DNA of 64,000 nucleotides from Chryseobacterium gleum (GTDB taxonomy: Bacteria > Bacteroidota > Bacteroidia > Flavobacteriales > Flavobacteriaceae), in contig CAMCVI010000001.1 of NCBI GenBank assembly GCA_945881885.1, forward strand, positions 233,826 to 297,825, in the 5' to 3' direction. Position 1 is the stretch's first letter. The number at the start of each line of letters is the position of its first letter. The translations under genes and the position numbers were made by a program. Positions 36,018 to 45,070 of this stretch are shown piece by piece. A model generated the notes under the pieces. It searched no databases. It was not told the origin of the DNA and worked only from the letters and a program-made list of their open reading frames with translations.

Positions 36018-37205
36018 TTATTTTTTGCATAAAAAATATCTCATTACTTTTTCACTTTTATCTTTCTCCAAGAAGCACTCTTGACCATTTTGATTAAGAA
36101 GTGTTCTTTTGTTGATGAAAATTTCTTTAAGCCTATCTTCAATAGTTTTTTCAGAAGCATCCAATTCTTCAATAAGTTTGTCCAGCAATTCTCTTCGGGT
36201 TAAATAGGTGGAATCTCCTAAATACATTTCCAAAAGTTCACAAACCAACTCCAAATCAGCCTTTTGTTTTTTACCACTCATAACTTCTTGAATATCGTCT
36301 TTACTTGCTAAAACCAACCCTTTTTGTTCTTCTGAATATAATGCAAAAAAAGGTTCGTGTCGGGCAGTACTTCTGCATTTTAGGTATCTTATCTTAATTA
36401 AATTGGTATCTCTTTGTTTAGTATCTTTTTCATAAGAAACTTGTATGACCGTACTTGCCTTATTCATTAATTCAGTTCCAAAATGCCCTCTTGCTTTTTC
36501 GCTTTTTGGATTTTCGTGGATTAAGCATAGAAACACAACATTATGTTCGTTTATTGCTACATTCATTAAATCTATCAACTCCATACTCTTATCAGTTTTA
36601 TTGAAGTCTTCAATACAATCTGTTGAAACATCCAGAACAATAAAGAGTGGATTTTCGGTTTCTTGTTTTAATAATTTTAGGTACTCATCTAAAACTGCAA
36701 ATCTTTCTTTACGGGTTATTTCTAATAGAGATATGTATTTAAAATTTTCGGGATGGTCTTTTTTGTCATACCCTGCTTTAATTTGAATACATTGTAAAGC
36801 GTAAGGAAATTGCTCCGATTGGTTTCTTTCAGTATCTACGTATACAACAGTATTGTTTGCTTCAAAGTTTTCCCGTTTGTAGCCTAATAATTCTTTGTTA
36901 AATCCGTTTCGCTTTAACATAGCAGCACATATAAATTCGGCTAATCTACTTTTGTGAACACCTGCTTGTCCCTGTATAACATTGATTGTGTGCGGAAATA
37001 TTATAGCATTATCATTTTGCCTTAATATTGGGTCTGCAAATCGTATATCGCTTTCTTTTATTTTTTTAATTTTTTCTGTTGTCAACATTATTTTTGATAA
37101 CGATTCCGAATATATAATAGTATTTTTTGCTAACCCCTCAATCTCTTTTTTTAAACCTTCAGAAGTTATTTTTCTTTCTGAATTATCGTCTTTAATGTCG
37201 CTCAT
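36018..37205 (-). CDS. RepA-like AAA ATPase
   Basis: 395 residues. A RecA-fold ATPase of the type that in Bacteroidetes mobile elements pairs with a primase. The Walker A is NVIQGQAGVHKSRLAEF (the usual GxGKS reads GVHKS), and Walker B is LFIVLDVSTDCIEDF, followed by VVFLCLIHENPKSEKARGHFG. A C-terminal winged-helix-like tail is plausible. It shares one base with the HTH gene upstream (37205), indicating coupled translation. Probable role: helicase or loader for replication of the island. Confidence 0.8.
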   Translation of the reverse strand: MSDIKDDNSERKITSEGLKKEIEGLAKNTIIYSESLSKIMLTTEKIKKIKESDIRFADPILRQNDNAIIFPHTINVIQGQAGVHKSRLAEFICAAMLKRNGFNKELLGYKRENFEANNTVVYVDTERNQSEQFPYALQCIQIKAGYDKKDHPENFKYISLLEITRKERFAVLDEYLKLLKQETENPLFIVLDVSTDCIEDFNKTDKSMELIDLMNVAINEHNVVFLCLIHENPKSEKARGHFGTELMNKASTVIQVSYEKDTKQRDTNLIKIRYLKCRSTARHEPFFALYSEEQKGLVLASKDDIQEVMSGKKQKADLELVCELLEMYLGDSTYLTRRELLDKLIEELDASEKTIEDRLKEIFINKRTLLNQNGQECFLEKDKSEKVMRYFLCKK

Positions 37206-37561
37206 TATTTCTTACCAATATAATTTTCTACTTCTTCTTTTATCTCATCGTTGCTTTTTACCTTTCTGTTAGCAATATATCTCTCTAACTCTTTTTTTGA
37301 AAAAAGCAGTTTACGTTTGCCGCTGCGGGAATAAGGTAATTCTCCTTTCTCCACTTTAGAATAAATAGTATTAAGTTTGATTTTTAAAAATGATGCCGCT
37401 TGTTCAGCCGAAAGAAAATCCTCATCCATATTTGGTTCTTTGGATGATTTGTTTTTTGAAATTTGTTCCATTGCTTCTTTAACGGAGGAACGAACCACCA
37501 CGTTAATGTGATGGAAAATCTGTGGTAGTAAGTCACTTACTGGTACTTGCTCTTTGTTCAT
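37205..37561 (-). CDS. Excisionase-type HTH protein
   Basis: 118 residues. The C-terminal half is a MerR/excisionase-like winged helix (FLSAEQAASFLKIKLNTIYS, then KGELPYSRSGKRKLLFSKKE as the next segment). Such small proteins control excision or transcription of integrated elements in Bacteroidetes. The N-terminal half is helical and not conserved in an obvious way. It directly precedes the RepA-like gene and may regulate that operon. Confidence 0.8.
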   Translation of the reverse strand: MNKEQVPVSDLLPQIFHHINVVVRSSVKEAMEQISKNKSSKEPNMDEDFLSAEQAASFLKIKLNTIYSKVEKGELPYSRSGKRKLLFSKKELERYIANRKVKSNDEIKEEVENYIGKK

Positions 37562-37684
37562 TTTGATTAAATTTAAATGTTATGAATAAATATGACACAA
37601 AATTAATGAGCGCGAAATACCCTAAACAATAACCTAAATTTTTAGGGTATTGTTTAGGGTATTGTTTTTTCTTTTATTAAATAA

Positions 37685-38587
37685 TTATTTTTCTTTTCTT
37701 TGATTTTGGGGGATAAATTCTGCTACATCTAATAAAATCCTTTTTGTTTTTATTGGTTCTGCTTTTGGTTTACTTAATACTTGAGATATAGTATTAATTT
37801 TTAATTCCACAAATTCCTTTTGTTTGTTCTTTGCAGTAAAATGTTTAACTATCCAATTTGCTAATTCTTTAATGCTGGAAACTTGAATTTTTGAATTATA
37901 TCTTAATCTTTTGAATAACTCCGCCAATTGATTCGATTTTCCATTGAAGTTCAATAATTCTGTTGACTCATTGTTAATTAAAAAATCAAATAATTCAGTT
38001 TCTTGTCCTTTAAAAAAGACTTTAAATTTTTCAAAAAATACATTTGCAAAATCAGTATCCATAGTAACTATTCTCTTATTTTCTGAATCATTTATCCTTG
38101 GAGTTTTATAATATGCTTTCTTATTTAAAAATGTTCTGTTTCTTTCAAGCCAATTAACCATTTTCTCTAACCGTATTTGCTCATTTGGCAATACCTTTTC
38201 TTTAACAATATCATAAATTAAAAACTCAAGAAGTCCAATAAAATTATCTTTAGATGCATATTCATTACCCAAGAATAATACAGACTGATAAGATAATAAT
38301 GGTTCAATTTTAAACACATCCATAGTCAATAATTTATAACTAAGAAATTTATTGTACAAATTATAATTAGAAGGAAGAATAAAATTTCTATTTTTTTGAT
38401 TTTCAACCTCATTGAAGCCTTCTTCAATCAAAAATTTAACTAAATTATCTTCTTCAAATTTTAAAGATTTCACTGATATAATATTATTATTTGACTTGTA
38501 TTTCTCTTTCATTCTATCGAGAATTTCAAATGCATCAACATCATATACGTGTCTGTATGATGTTCTAAGGTGACTATCTTCTGTCAT
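37685..38587 (-). CDS. Hypothetical protein coupled to the integrase
   Basis: 300 residues, soluble, charged, no signal peptide. The integrase stop and this start overlap by 4 bases, so the two are translated together. Nothing is recognised with confidence; the Lys/Asn-rich composition and helical look fit a DNA-associated accessory protein. Position between integrase and excisionase-type genes suggests a role in transfer or replication of the element. Confidence 0.6.
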   Translation of the reverse strand: MTEDSHLRTSYRHVYDVDAFEILDRMKEKYKSNNNIISVKSLKFEEDNLVKFLIEEGFNEVENQKNRNFILPSNYNLYNKFLSYKLLTMDVFKIEPLLSYQSVLFLGNEYASKDNFIGLLEFLIYDIVKEKVLPNEQIRLEKMVNWLERNRTFLNKKAYYKTPRINDSENKRIVTMDTDFANVFFEKFKVFFKGQETELFDFLINNESTELLNFNGKSNQLAELFKRLRYNSKIQVSSIKELANWIVKHFTAKNKQKEFVELKINTISQVLSKPKAEPIKTKRILLDVAEFIPQNQRKEK

Positions 38588-39702
38588 AACTCAATATAAA
38601 TTAAATTTGCTGCATTTACCTTTGTTTCGCTTAATACTTTTGCATAAATCATTGTTGTCTCAATTTTTTTATGACCGAGCATTTTAGAAACAGTATATAT
38701 GTCGACACCCTTATTTAGAAGTAAAGTTGCATAGGTATGACGAAAGTTATGTAGTGTTATTTTTTTGTGGATACCTGCTCTTAATATCCATCTTTTAATC
38801 TTGTCATTATTACTATCTGAATACTTTAAACCTCCAAAAATTAGTTCATTTGGTTTTCCTTTTACCCCAAGTAGTTTAACTGCTGTTTCGCTTATTGGGT
38901 GCATAATAACGTCTAAAGTTTTCTTTTGAATGATATGTATAAAATAACCTTTTGCTGTTTGTTGAATATCAATCCATTTTAAACTCTTAATATCAGACCA
39001 TCTTAACCCTGTAAGCGCAGAAAAAAGGGCTAAATTTTTTAATGCTATTGAATCACATTCTGTTTGTGCCAGAATTTGAAGTTCTTCTTGTGTTAAAAAC
39101 TCTCTCTTAGTTTCTTTTTGTTTGATTCCCTTAATGTGACGTAATGGATTTTCATTTAATTGTCTTCCATCAAATGCTTCGTTGATGGCACACCGAAATT
39201 TATTGAAGTAACTTAATGCAGAGTTTTGAGATAGCCTTAAGCCTTTAACTGTGTTTAATCGGTCAGCATGTAAAAGGTATTCTTTAAATTTATTACAAAA
39301 ATCTTCAGTTATATCTCCCATTACACATTTTCCGTTAGTGAAGTCATTCAAGTATTTTAATGCGCTTAACCAATTACCGTAATTACCATCACTTTCTCTA
39401 CGTTTTTCGCACAAATGTTGAAAAAAAACTAAAAAGTCTCGTTTCTTGTTTTGAGAATTGAAAATTCCATCTTGCTCATTTAATATGTCTTTTTCCCTTT
39501 TATTTTTAACTCCTTCAGCAAAATTAATATTCTCTTGATTATGGCGTTTTTGTTCTGCTGTTTTTGGTTTTTCATAAATATATCTGTTTAGATATTCTCT
39601 ACGTGTAAATTTTCCATTGCTTCCTTTTATTGGGGGATAAAAGTCTAAAAACAAACTTTCTCTCCCATTGGCTATTTTCTTTTTTCTTAAATGAACTCCC
39701 AT
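38584..39702 (-). CDS. int: Tyrosine integrase of island 1
   Basis: 372 residues. N-terminal SAM-like core-binding domain (about 100-200) and C-terminal catalytic domain with the first Arg in SALTGLRWSDIKSLKW, the H-x-x-R box HNFRHTYATLLLNKG, and the nucleophile Tyr in GHKKIETTMIYAKV. It is the Bacteroidetes integrase type. It lies 0.6 kb from the attachment core in mnmE and is the enzyme expected to have inserted and to excise the island. Three bases after the Zn-finger HTH gene. Confidence 0.93.
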   Translation of the reverse strand: MGVHLRKKKIANGRESLFLDFYPPIKGSNGKFTRREYLNRYIYEKPKTAEQKRHNQENINFAEGVKNKREKDILNEQDGIFNSQNKKRDFLVFFQHLCEKRRESDGNYGNWLSALKYLNDFTNGKCVMGDITEDFCNKFKEYLLHADRLNTVKGLRLSQNSALSYFNKFRCAINEAFDGRQLNENPLRHIKGIKQKETKREFLTQEELQILAQTECDSIALKNLALFSALTGLRWSDIKSLKWIDIQQTAKGYFIHIIQKKTLDVIMHPISETAVKLLGVKGKPNELIFGGLKYSDSNNDKIKRWILRAGIHKKITLHNFRHTYATLLLNKGVDIYTVSKMLGHKKIETTMIYAKVLSETKVNAANLIYIEL

Positions 39703-39705
39703 TTT

Positions 39706-40059
39706 CTATTTTATTATGTCGTTAATTACTTGTTTTTTTATTATTACTTTTCCCCCAATATTAGAAGTAGCAATCGTCTTGTTCTTTATGTACCTATATA
39801 AACTCATTCTACTAATTCCAAGTAGTAAGCAAGTCTCTTTAATACTTAAATACTCTTTAGATTGAATTAACTGCATATTTATTCCTACTGATTTCTCATA
39901 TTCAATTTTTTGAGTATTTGCTATTTTTTGAGATTTCTTTTTTTTCTTGTATGCTTTTGCTGCACATTTTTGTGAGCAGAACTTTGTAACGGTAGTTTTA
40001 GCAATAAAACCTTTATTACACTCTAAACAAATTTTGGGTATTATAATGTTGCTGCTCAT
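39706..40059 (-). CDS. Zn-finger plus HTH protein (excisionase-like)
   Basis: 117 residues. The N-terminal 40 residues hold a zinc-finger-like cysteine set (CLECNKGF ... TVTKFCSQKCAAKAY), and the C-terminal 55 residues are a winged helix (YLSIKETCLLLGISRMSLYR, continuing KTIATSNIGGKVIIKKQVI). It is the outermost gene of the island, next to the attachment core, and directly upstream of the integrase. Likely a directionality factor or regulator of the integrase operon. Confidence 0.8.
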   Translation of the reverse strand: MSSNIIIPKICLECNKGFIAKTTVTKFCSQKCAAKAYKKKKKSQKIANTQKIEYEKSVGINMQLIQSKEYLSIKETCLLLGISRMSLYRYIKNKTIATSNIGGKVIIKKQVINDIIK

Positions 40060-40294
40060 TTGTATAAATTATTGTAAAAATTTGTAACATAATGTAACAG
40101 GAAGTATCGTAATAATATATTATTTATGTAAATAATTGTACCCTGAAGCATTAAGATACATCAAAGATACAATTTTTATATTATTATATACAAGTAGATA
40201 TTAATAAAAATAATTTTAAGTACTATATAAAGTCTTATAATATAAGGATTTGTATAGATTAAGTCAGATTGTTTTATATTAAGTAATAGTATTA
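40060..40294. other. Island right-end spacer
   Basis: 235 bp of AT-rich DNA between the first island gene and mnmE. TTGTAACATAATGTAAC (near 40082-40100) has two TGTAAC units 10 bp apart, a possible integrase or excisionase binding site. Nothing else identified. Confidence 0.4.
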
Positions 40295-40309
40295 TTACTT
40301 TCCGATACA
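40295..40309. repeat. Attachment core in the mnmE 3' end
   Basis: Identical 15-bp copy of TTACTTTCCGATACA, here forming the last codons (Cys-Ile-Gly-Lys-stop) of the intact mnmE gene. Confidence 0.85.
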
Positions 40310-41701
40310 AAAATTAGCAAAAATATTGCCAAGTAACTCATCGTTAGTTACTTCGCCAGTTATTTCACCAAAGAAATACAAGGCGGTTTTAATATCAATG
40401 GCTATTAAATCAGAAGAAATTCCAGCATCTAAGCCCCATTTTACTTTCTGAATTTCCTCTAAAGCTTTTAATAAAGAATCGTAATGGCGTGTATTCGTTA
40501 AAATGGTTTCATTATTTCGTAATGCACCTGTATTTACAAAAGAAAGCAAAGTGTTTTTAAGTTCATCAATACCTGTTTTTTGTTTGGCAGATATAGTAAT
40601 GGATAATGGATAATTGATAATGGATAATTTTTCTGAAAGAAGGTTTCGTTGTTCATCGTTTAAAAAATCGATTTTATTAATAATCATTACAAGTGTTTTT
40701 TGAGGAAATTTATTTTTAATTTTTTCAATTTCAATTTTAAACTTGTTTTCATTCTCAATTATCAATTGTAAACTATCAATTAAAAACAGAACCACTTGCG
40801 CTTGTTCAATTTTCTCAAATGTTTTTTGAATCCCGATGCTTTCTACTACGTCTTTCGTTTCTCTAATACCAGCTGTATCAATAAATCTGAAACCGATACC
40901 ATCAATTACTAGTTCATCTTCAATGGTGTCTCGGGTTGTTCCAGCAATATCAGAAACAATAGCACGTTCCTCGTTCAATAACGCATTCAAAAGTGTTGAT
41001 TTTCCTACATTTGGTTCGCCTACAATGGCTACAGGAATGCCGTTTTTAATTACGTTGCCTACAGCAAAAGAATCTATTAATCTTTTTAAAACAAACTCAA
41101 TTCGAGTTAATAATTCTTCAAATGCCTTCCTGTCTGCAAAGGCAACATCTTCCTCTGCAAAATCAAGTTCTAATTCAATTAGCGATGCGAAGTTTAAAAG
41201 TTCTTCACGCAGTTTTGAAATCTCATTACTAAATCCACCACGCATTTGTTGCATAGCGATTTGATGATTTGCTTCGTTATCTGAAGCGATTAAATCGGCA
41301 ACGGCTTCTGCTTGCGATAAATCTAATTTTCCGTTTAAAAACGCGCGTAAAGTAAATTCTCCTGCTTGCGCCATTTTGGCTCCTTTACGAAGCAATAATT
41401 GAATTATTTGTTGTTGAATGAAAGTTGAACCATGACACGAAATTTCGACTACATTTTCTCCTGTGTAAGAATTTGGACCTTTAAAAATGGAAAGTAATAC
41501 TTGGTCATATGTTTTGGCACCATCCATAATATGTCCTAAATGAATGGTGTGTGTTTTTTGTTTAGTAATATCTTTTCCAGAAACCGATTCAAATACTTCG
41601 GCAGCTATAGTAATAGCATCCTTACCTGATAATCGGATGATAGCAATAGCACCTGCACCAGATGGCGTAGCTAGGGCAACTATGGTTTCTTGTGGAATCA
41701 T
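40295..41701 (-). CDS. mnmE: tRNA uridine-5-carboxymethylaminomethyl modification GTPase MnmE
   Basis: 468 residues, full length. With MnmG it modifies the wobble uridine of several tRNAs. N-terminal tetrahydrofolate-binding domain, helical domain, and an inserted G domain with GEPNVGKSTLLNALL, DTAG (FRFIDTAGIRETKD) and NKID. The chain ends FANFCIGK, the conserved C-terminal Cys motif. The island integrates in exactly these codons and leaves the protein unchanged. The start ATG is at 41701, and a TAnnTTTG box precedes it. Confidence 0.96.
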   Translation of the reverse strand: MIPQETIVALATPSGAGAIAIIRLSGKDAITIAAEVFESVSGKDITKQKTHTIHLGHIMDGAKTYDQVLLSIFKGPNSYTGENVVEISCHGSTFIQQQIIQLLLRKGAKMAQAGEFTLRAFLNGKLDLSQAEAVADLIASDNEANHQIAMQQMRGGFSNEISKLREELLNFASLIELELDFAEEDVAFADRKAFEELLTRIEFVLKRLIDSFAVGNVIKNGIPVAIVGEPNVGKSTLLNALLNEERAIVSDIAGTTRDTIEDELVIDGIGFRFIDTAGIRETKDVVESIGIQKTFEKIEQAQVVLFLIDSLQLIIENENKFKIEIEKIKNKFPQKTLVMIINKIDFLNDEQRNLLSEKLSIINYPLSITISAKQKTGIDELKNTLLSFVNTGALRNNETILTNTRHYDSLLKALEEIQKVKWGLDAGISSDLIAIDIKTALYFFGEITGEVTNDELLGNIFANFCIGK

Positions 41702-41722
41702 TTTTTAAGTTTTATTTCTTGG

Positions 41723-41730
41723 CAAAGATA
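41723..41730 (-). promoter_or_regulatory. -7 box for mnmE
   Basis: TATCTTTG on the minus strand, a TAnnTTTG match 21 bases before the mnmE start. Confidence 0.55.
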
Positions 41731-41795
41731 AAATTTTAGTAATTAGTTATTAGTAATTAGTGAATAGTTTTTTTTGGAGAAGTTAATTTGTTACT

Positions 41796-41857
41796 GGTGG
41801 CTGAGGCACTCGAAGTCACCATTGAAATTTCCGGTGGCTTCGAGAGCTTCAGCCACC
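41796..41857. repeat. REP-like hairpin
   Basis: Two 25-base arms (starting GGTGGCTGAGGCACTCG at 41796 and GGTGGCTTCGAGAGCTTC at 41833) pair with 3 mismatches around a 12-base loop. Three related fragments of AGCCACCGGAA follow to about 41913. GC-richer than the surroundings; typical of an interspersed palindromic repeat. Confidence 0.7.
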
Positions 41858-41946
41858 GGAAGATTTTAATATCTTAGCCACCGGAAATAAAAAGTGTTTT
41901 AGCAACAGGAAATATCAATTGACTCAGTCACCACACTATGACTACA

Positions 41947-42035
41947 ACGTTTGTTATCCTGAAAGGATCTCTTATTGTTTGTTTAAGTACAAAAGTGAAG
42001 CGTATAGCGTGAGACCCTTTCAGGGTGACAAACGT
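41947..42035. repeat. Second REP-like hairpin
   Basis: ACGTTTGTTATCCTGAAAGG... (41947-41971) and GAGACCCTTTCAGGGTGAC... (42011-42035) are 25-base inverted arms with 3 mismatches and a 39-base loop. This TCCTGAAAGGATCTC type is familiar as an interspersed flavobacterial palindrome. With the first hairpin it fills the 487-bp spacer between mnmE and dnaN. Confidence 0.65.
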
Positions 42036-42126
42036 CGTGTTAATTTTTTATGTTACGAATTATCAAATTAAAAAATCAGTTTAATTCATTCTAATCTGCT
42101 TCATCTGTGTACCCATACCACCAATA

Positions 42127-42163
42127 AAAAAACCACAAAAGCTATTAGCAATTGTGGTTTTAA
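42127..42163 (-). terminator. Terminator of dnaN
   Basis: AAAACCACAA and TTGTGGTTTT pair around a short loop, with a T-run on the minus strand side, downstream of the dnaN stop. Confidence 0.7.
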
Positions 42164-42188
42164 GTAGTAATTAGGTTAGTTGTATATT

Positions 42189-43310
42189 TTAGTTATTAAG
42201 CATTACTGGCATAACTAACATTGTAACGGTTTCGCCTTCGTCTAATCCATCAATAGGAGTAAGGATTCCAGCTCTATTTGGTAATGACATTTCAAGTTGA
42301 ATTTCATCACTTGTTAAGTTGTTTAACATTTCTGTTAAAAAACGAGAGTTGAAACCAATTTGTAAATCGTCACCTTGATAATCACAAGTTAAACGTTCGT
42401 CTGCTTTATTTGAATAATCTATATCTTCAGCAGAAATATTTAATTCAGTACCTGCAATTTTTAAACGAATTTGGTGCGTAGTTTTGTTAGCAAAAATCGC
42501 TACACGACGAACCGAGTTTAAAAAAGTTACACGACTTAAAATTAATTTATTTGGATTTTCTTTTGGAATAACCGCTTCGTAATTAGGATATTTCCCATCA
42601 ATTAAACGACAAGTTAATATATAATTTTCAAATGAATAGGTAGCGTTTGAATCGTTATATTCTACTTTTACTTCTGCATCTGAAGTGGCTAAAATTCCTT
42701 TTAAAATAGTTAATGGTTTTTTTGGCATAATAAATTCTGCACTTTGAGATGCTTTTACATCTGCACGTGCATATTTAACTAATTTATGTGCATCAGTAGC
42801 TACAAAAATTAAACCTTCTGTTGAAAACTGAAAAAACACGCCACTCATTACTGGACGTAAATCGTCGTTTCCTGTTGCAAAAATGGTTTTCCCAATAGCT
42901 GTTGCTAATACTTCTGAAGGAATTAATGTTGTTGAAGGGTCTTCTAAAGCTACTGCTTTTGGAAACTCTTCGCCAGCGGCATAAGCAATTGCATATTTCC
43001 CTGAGTTTGAACTAATCTCAACGGTGTTGTTTTCCTCAACTGTAAAAGTTAAGGGTTGCTCTGGAAATGTTTTTAATATATCTAATAATAATTTTGCTGG
43101 TATAGCAACACTTCCTTTGCTGATGGATTCAATTTCTAAACTTGCAGACATCGTAGTTTCTAAATCAGAAGCTGAAACGTGTAATTGATTATTGTCTAAT
43201 TCAAATAAAAAATTGTCAAGAATTGGTAACGTGTTGTTACTATTGATAACACTTCCTAAAACTTGTAATTGTTTTAATAAATACGAACTGGATACTATAA
43301 AATTCATCAT
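42189..43310 (-). CDS. dnaN: DNA polymerase III sliding clamp (beta subunit)
   Basis: 373 residues, the usual size: three repeated clamp domains forming a dimeric ring on DNA. Conserved pieces include NTLPILDNFLFELDNNQL, EEFPKAVALEDP, DDLRPVMSGVFFQF, and the end EGETVTMLVMPVMLN. Two adjacent ATG codons start the gene; either could be used. The nearest promoter box is at 43332. In this genome it is next to gldG and mnmE rather than dnaA. Confidence 0.97.
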   Translation of the reverse strand: MMNFIVSSSYLLKQLQVLGSVINSNNTLPILDNFLFELDNNQLHVSASDLETTMSASLEIESISKGSVAIPAKLLLDILKTFPEQPLTFTVEENNTVEISSNSGKYAIAYAAGEEFPKAVALEDPSTTLIPSEVLATAIGKTIFATGNDDLRPVMSGVFFQFSTEGLIFVATDAHKLVKYARADVKASQSAEFIMPKKPLTILKGILATSDAEVKVEYNDSNATYSFENYILTCRLIDGKYPNYEAVIPKENPNKLILSRVTFLNSVRRVAIFANKTTHQIRLKIAGTELNISAEDIDYSNKADERLTCDYQGDDLQIGFNSRFLTEMLNNLTSDEIQLEMSLPNRAGILTPIDGLDEGETVTMLVMPVMLNN

Positions 43311-43331
43311 TTTTAATTTTTTTTGCTTTTA

Positions 43332-43339
43332 CAAATATA
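43332..43339 (-). promoter_or_regulatory. -7 box for dnaN
   Basis: TATATTTG on the minus strand, 21 bases before the dnaN start. Confidence 0.55.
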
Positions 43340-43378
43340 ATGGGTTACAATTAAATCTAAAAATATACTTATTAACAA

Positions 43379-45070
43379 CTAGTAGTTATATTTTTTCTTT
43401 CTTAGATAAGTAAACAGCATTCCGAAAATTCCGAGTAAAACAATTGGTAACGCAACAGTTAGCAATTGTGTTTGGCTATAGTTATCCTGAACGCGTTGTT
43501 TATCTAATATAGGCAGAGACACATCTTTACTTCTAATGTTAATAAGTCCGTTGTCATCCAAAAGGTAATTTACGCTATTTAAGATAAATTCTTTGTTTCC
43601 GAAATATTGTCCGGTGTATTTGTCATAACCTAATTCAATTGGCGCGCCTTTATCTAATTGATTTTTAATTACATCACCATCAGAAATTACAATCATTTTT
43701 GTGGGAACGCTTTTATTTAAAAATTTATTATCCTTAAATGGCACCACACGATTGTTATACATAGAAGTAAAACTGCCTTCAAATAACGCCGCAACTGGAA
43801 TTAAACCGCCGTTTGGGTAATCTTTTGGACTGGTTTCTTCGGTAATCATTTCTAAAGAAACCACGTTTGGCGTTCCAATTTCTTTAGAATAAGTTGAACT
43901 TTCTAGTAAAACGGTAGTTGTAACATTAGATTTTAATAACTCAATTGGCGAACAAAAATCGAATTTTACACCATCAGTATTTTTTACAATCGGGTGTTTA
44001 TTTGAAGCTGGATAAATAAACGGTGCCATTTTCCAGTTGTAAGTTTCCAATTGACTTTCACTTCCTTCTTTTCCAGATGCTAATTTTATTGGTGTTCCGT
44101 ATTCATCTTTAATCATTTGTGGATTAATTCTGAATCCGTATTTGAAAAACATATCGGTTAAATTCAAATCGTTGTTGCTAACTAAATTTGAACCAGTTTC
44201 ATTGTAAAGATTTTCCATTTCGGCAGTAGTTCCATCAACCAACCAAAGCGTTTTTCCGCCTTTCATGATAAATTGGTCTAACACTTGTTTTTCCGCTTCA
44301 GTAAATTTTTCTTTTGGTTTCGCAATAATAGCCAAATCGTATACATTTAAAGCTTTTAATGTTTTTATTGGCTGCGATGCTACAGAATCTAAAGTTATAG
44401 GTCCTATATAATAATTATCACGAATGGTTTTTAAAAAATCGGCAATATAAATATCATCTAACTCGCCATTTCCTTTAATTACGGCAATTTTACGTTGTTT
44501 TTCTTTTGATATTTTGTGAATGGCTTCTACAAAAGCATATTCTAAATGTTGTACCGAACTTTCTACTTTTTTTTCAGTAGAAGCGCCCATTAAATTTTTT
44601 AATAATTGCACTTTTGCACCTTTATCACCATAATTTGCTAAAGCCCACGGGAAAACCACTTCTTGAGTTTGTTTTCCTTTTTCTTCAACAGTTACGTTTA
44701 TTGGCGTTAATCCTTTTTCAAAGAATTTTTTCATGACTTCTACACGCTCACCTTCGTTTTCAATCGGATTTACGAATTGAAAACTAATGTTTGAATTATA
44801 AGCGGAGAATTCTTCTAATAACTGACGTGTTTCTGATTGTAACTTTTTGAAATCTGCTGGAAAATTACCTTCTAAAAACACATCAATTAGCATAGGTGAA
44901 TCTACGCCATCAATAATTTTTTTTGTGGTTTCAGAAAGGGTATATCTTTTGTCTTGCGTAACATCGAAACGTTTATAAATATAATAACTAGCAAAGTTTA
45001 TAAGAAATAAAACAATCGCTAAAAACCCTAATTTTTTTAAACTATTTTTTTGAATATCCATAATTACCAT
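43379..45070 (-). CDS. gldG: Gliding-motility ABC-transporter protein GldG
   Basis: 563 residues: an N-terminal membrane helix, a large periplasmic ABC-type-uncharacterised domain (RYTLSETTKKIIDGVDSPML, WLVDGTTAEMENLYNETGSN), and a C-terminal membrane helix with a KKKYNY tail. GldG works with GldA and GldF in gliding motility of Flavobacteria. Start could be 45070 or the Met at 45061 (MDIQKNSLKKL). It overlaps the end of gldF by 7 bases, so the pair is translationally coupled. Confidence 0.92.
   Translation of the reverse strand: MVIMDIQKNSLKKLGFLAIVLFLINFASYYIYKRFDVTQDKRYTLSETTKKIIDGVDSPMLIDVFLEGNFPADFKKLQSETRQLLEEFSAYNSNISFQFVNPIENEGERVEVMKKFFEKGLTPINVTVEEKGKQTQEVVFPWALANYGDKGAKVQLLKNLMGASTEKKVESSVQHLEYAFVEAIHKISKEKQRKIAVIKGNGELDDIYIADFLKTIRDNYYIGPITLDSVASQPIKTLKALNVYDLAIIAKPKEKFTEAEKQVLDQFIMKGGKTLWLVDGTTAEMENLYNETGSNLVSNNDLNLTDMFFKYGFRINPQMIKDEYGTPIKLASGKEGSESQLETYNWKMAPFIYPASNKHPIVKNTDGVKFDFCSPIELLKSNVTTTVLLESSTYSKEIGTPNVVSLEMITEETSPKDYPNGGLIPVAALFEGSFTSMYNNRVVPFKDNKFLNKSVPTKMIVISDGDVIKNQLDKGAPIELGYDKYTGQYFGNKEFILNSVNYLLDDNGLINIRSKDVSLPILDKQRVQDNYSQTQLLTVALPIVLLGIFGMLFTYLRKKKYNY

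Larger units (their letters stand above)
16124..40309. mobile_element. 24-kb metal-resistance genomic island integrated in mnmE
   Basis: The element is delimited by two direct copies of TTACTTTCCGATACA, one at 16124-16138 and one overlapping the last codons of mnmE at 40295-40309. A tyrosine integrase and a Zn-finger HTH protein sit at the mnmE end. Next come a RepA-like ATPase, a Toprim primase and small proteins, then a scar of decayed recombinase and primase genes, then about 17 kb of metal-resistance genes, all on the minus strand. No relaxase, type IV secretion or capsid gene is seen, so the element would need a helper to move between cells. The gene order on both sides (convergent membrane-protein gene and mnmE) closes up neatly if the element is removed. 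Confidence 0.85.
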
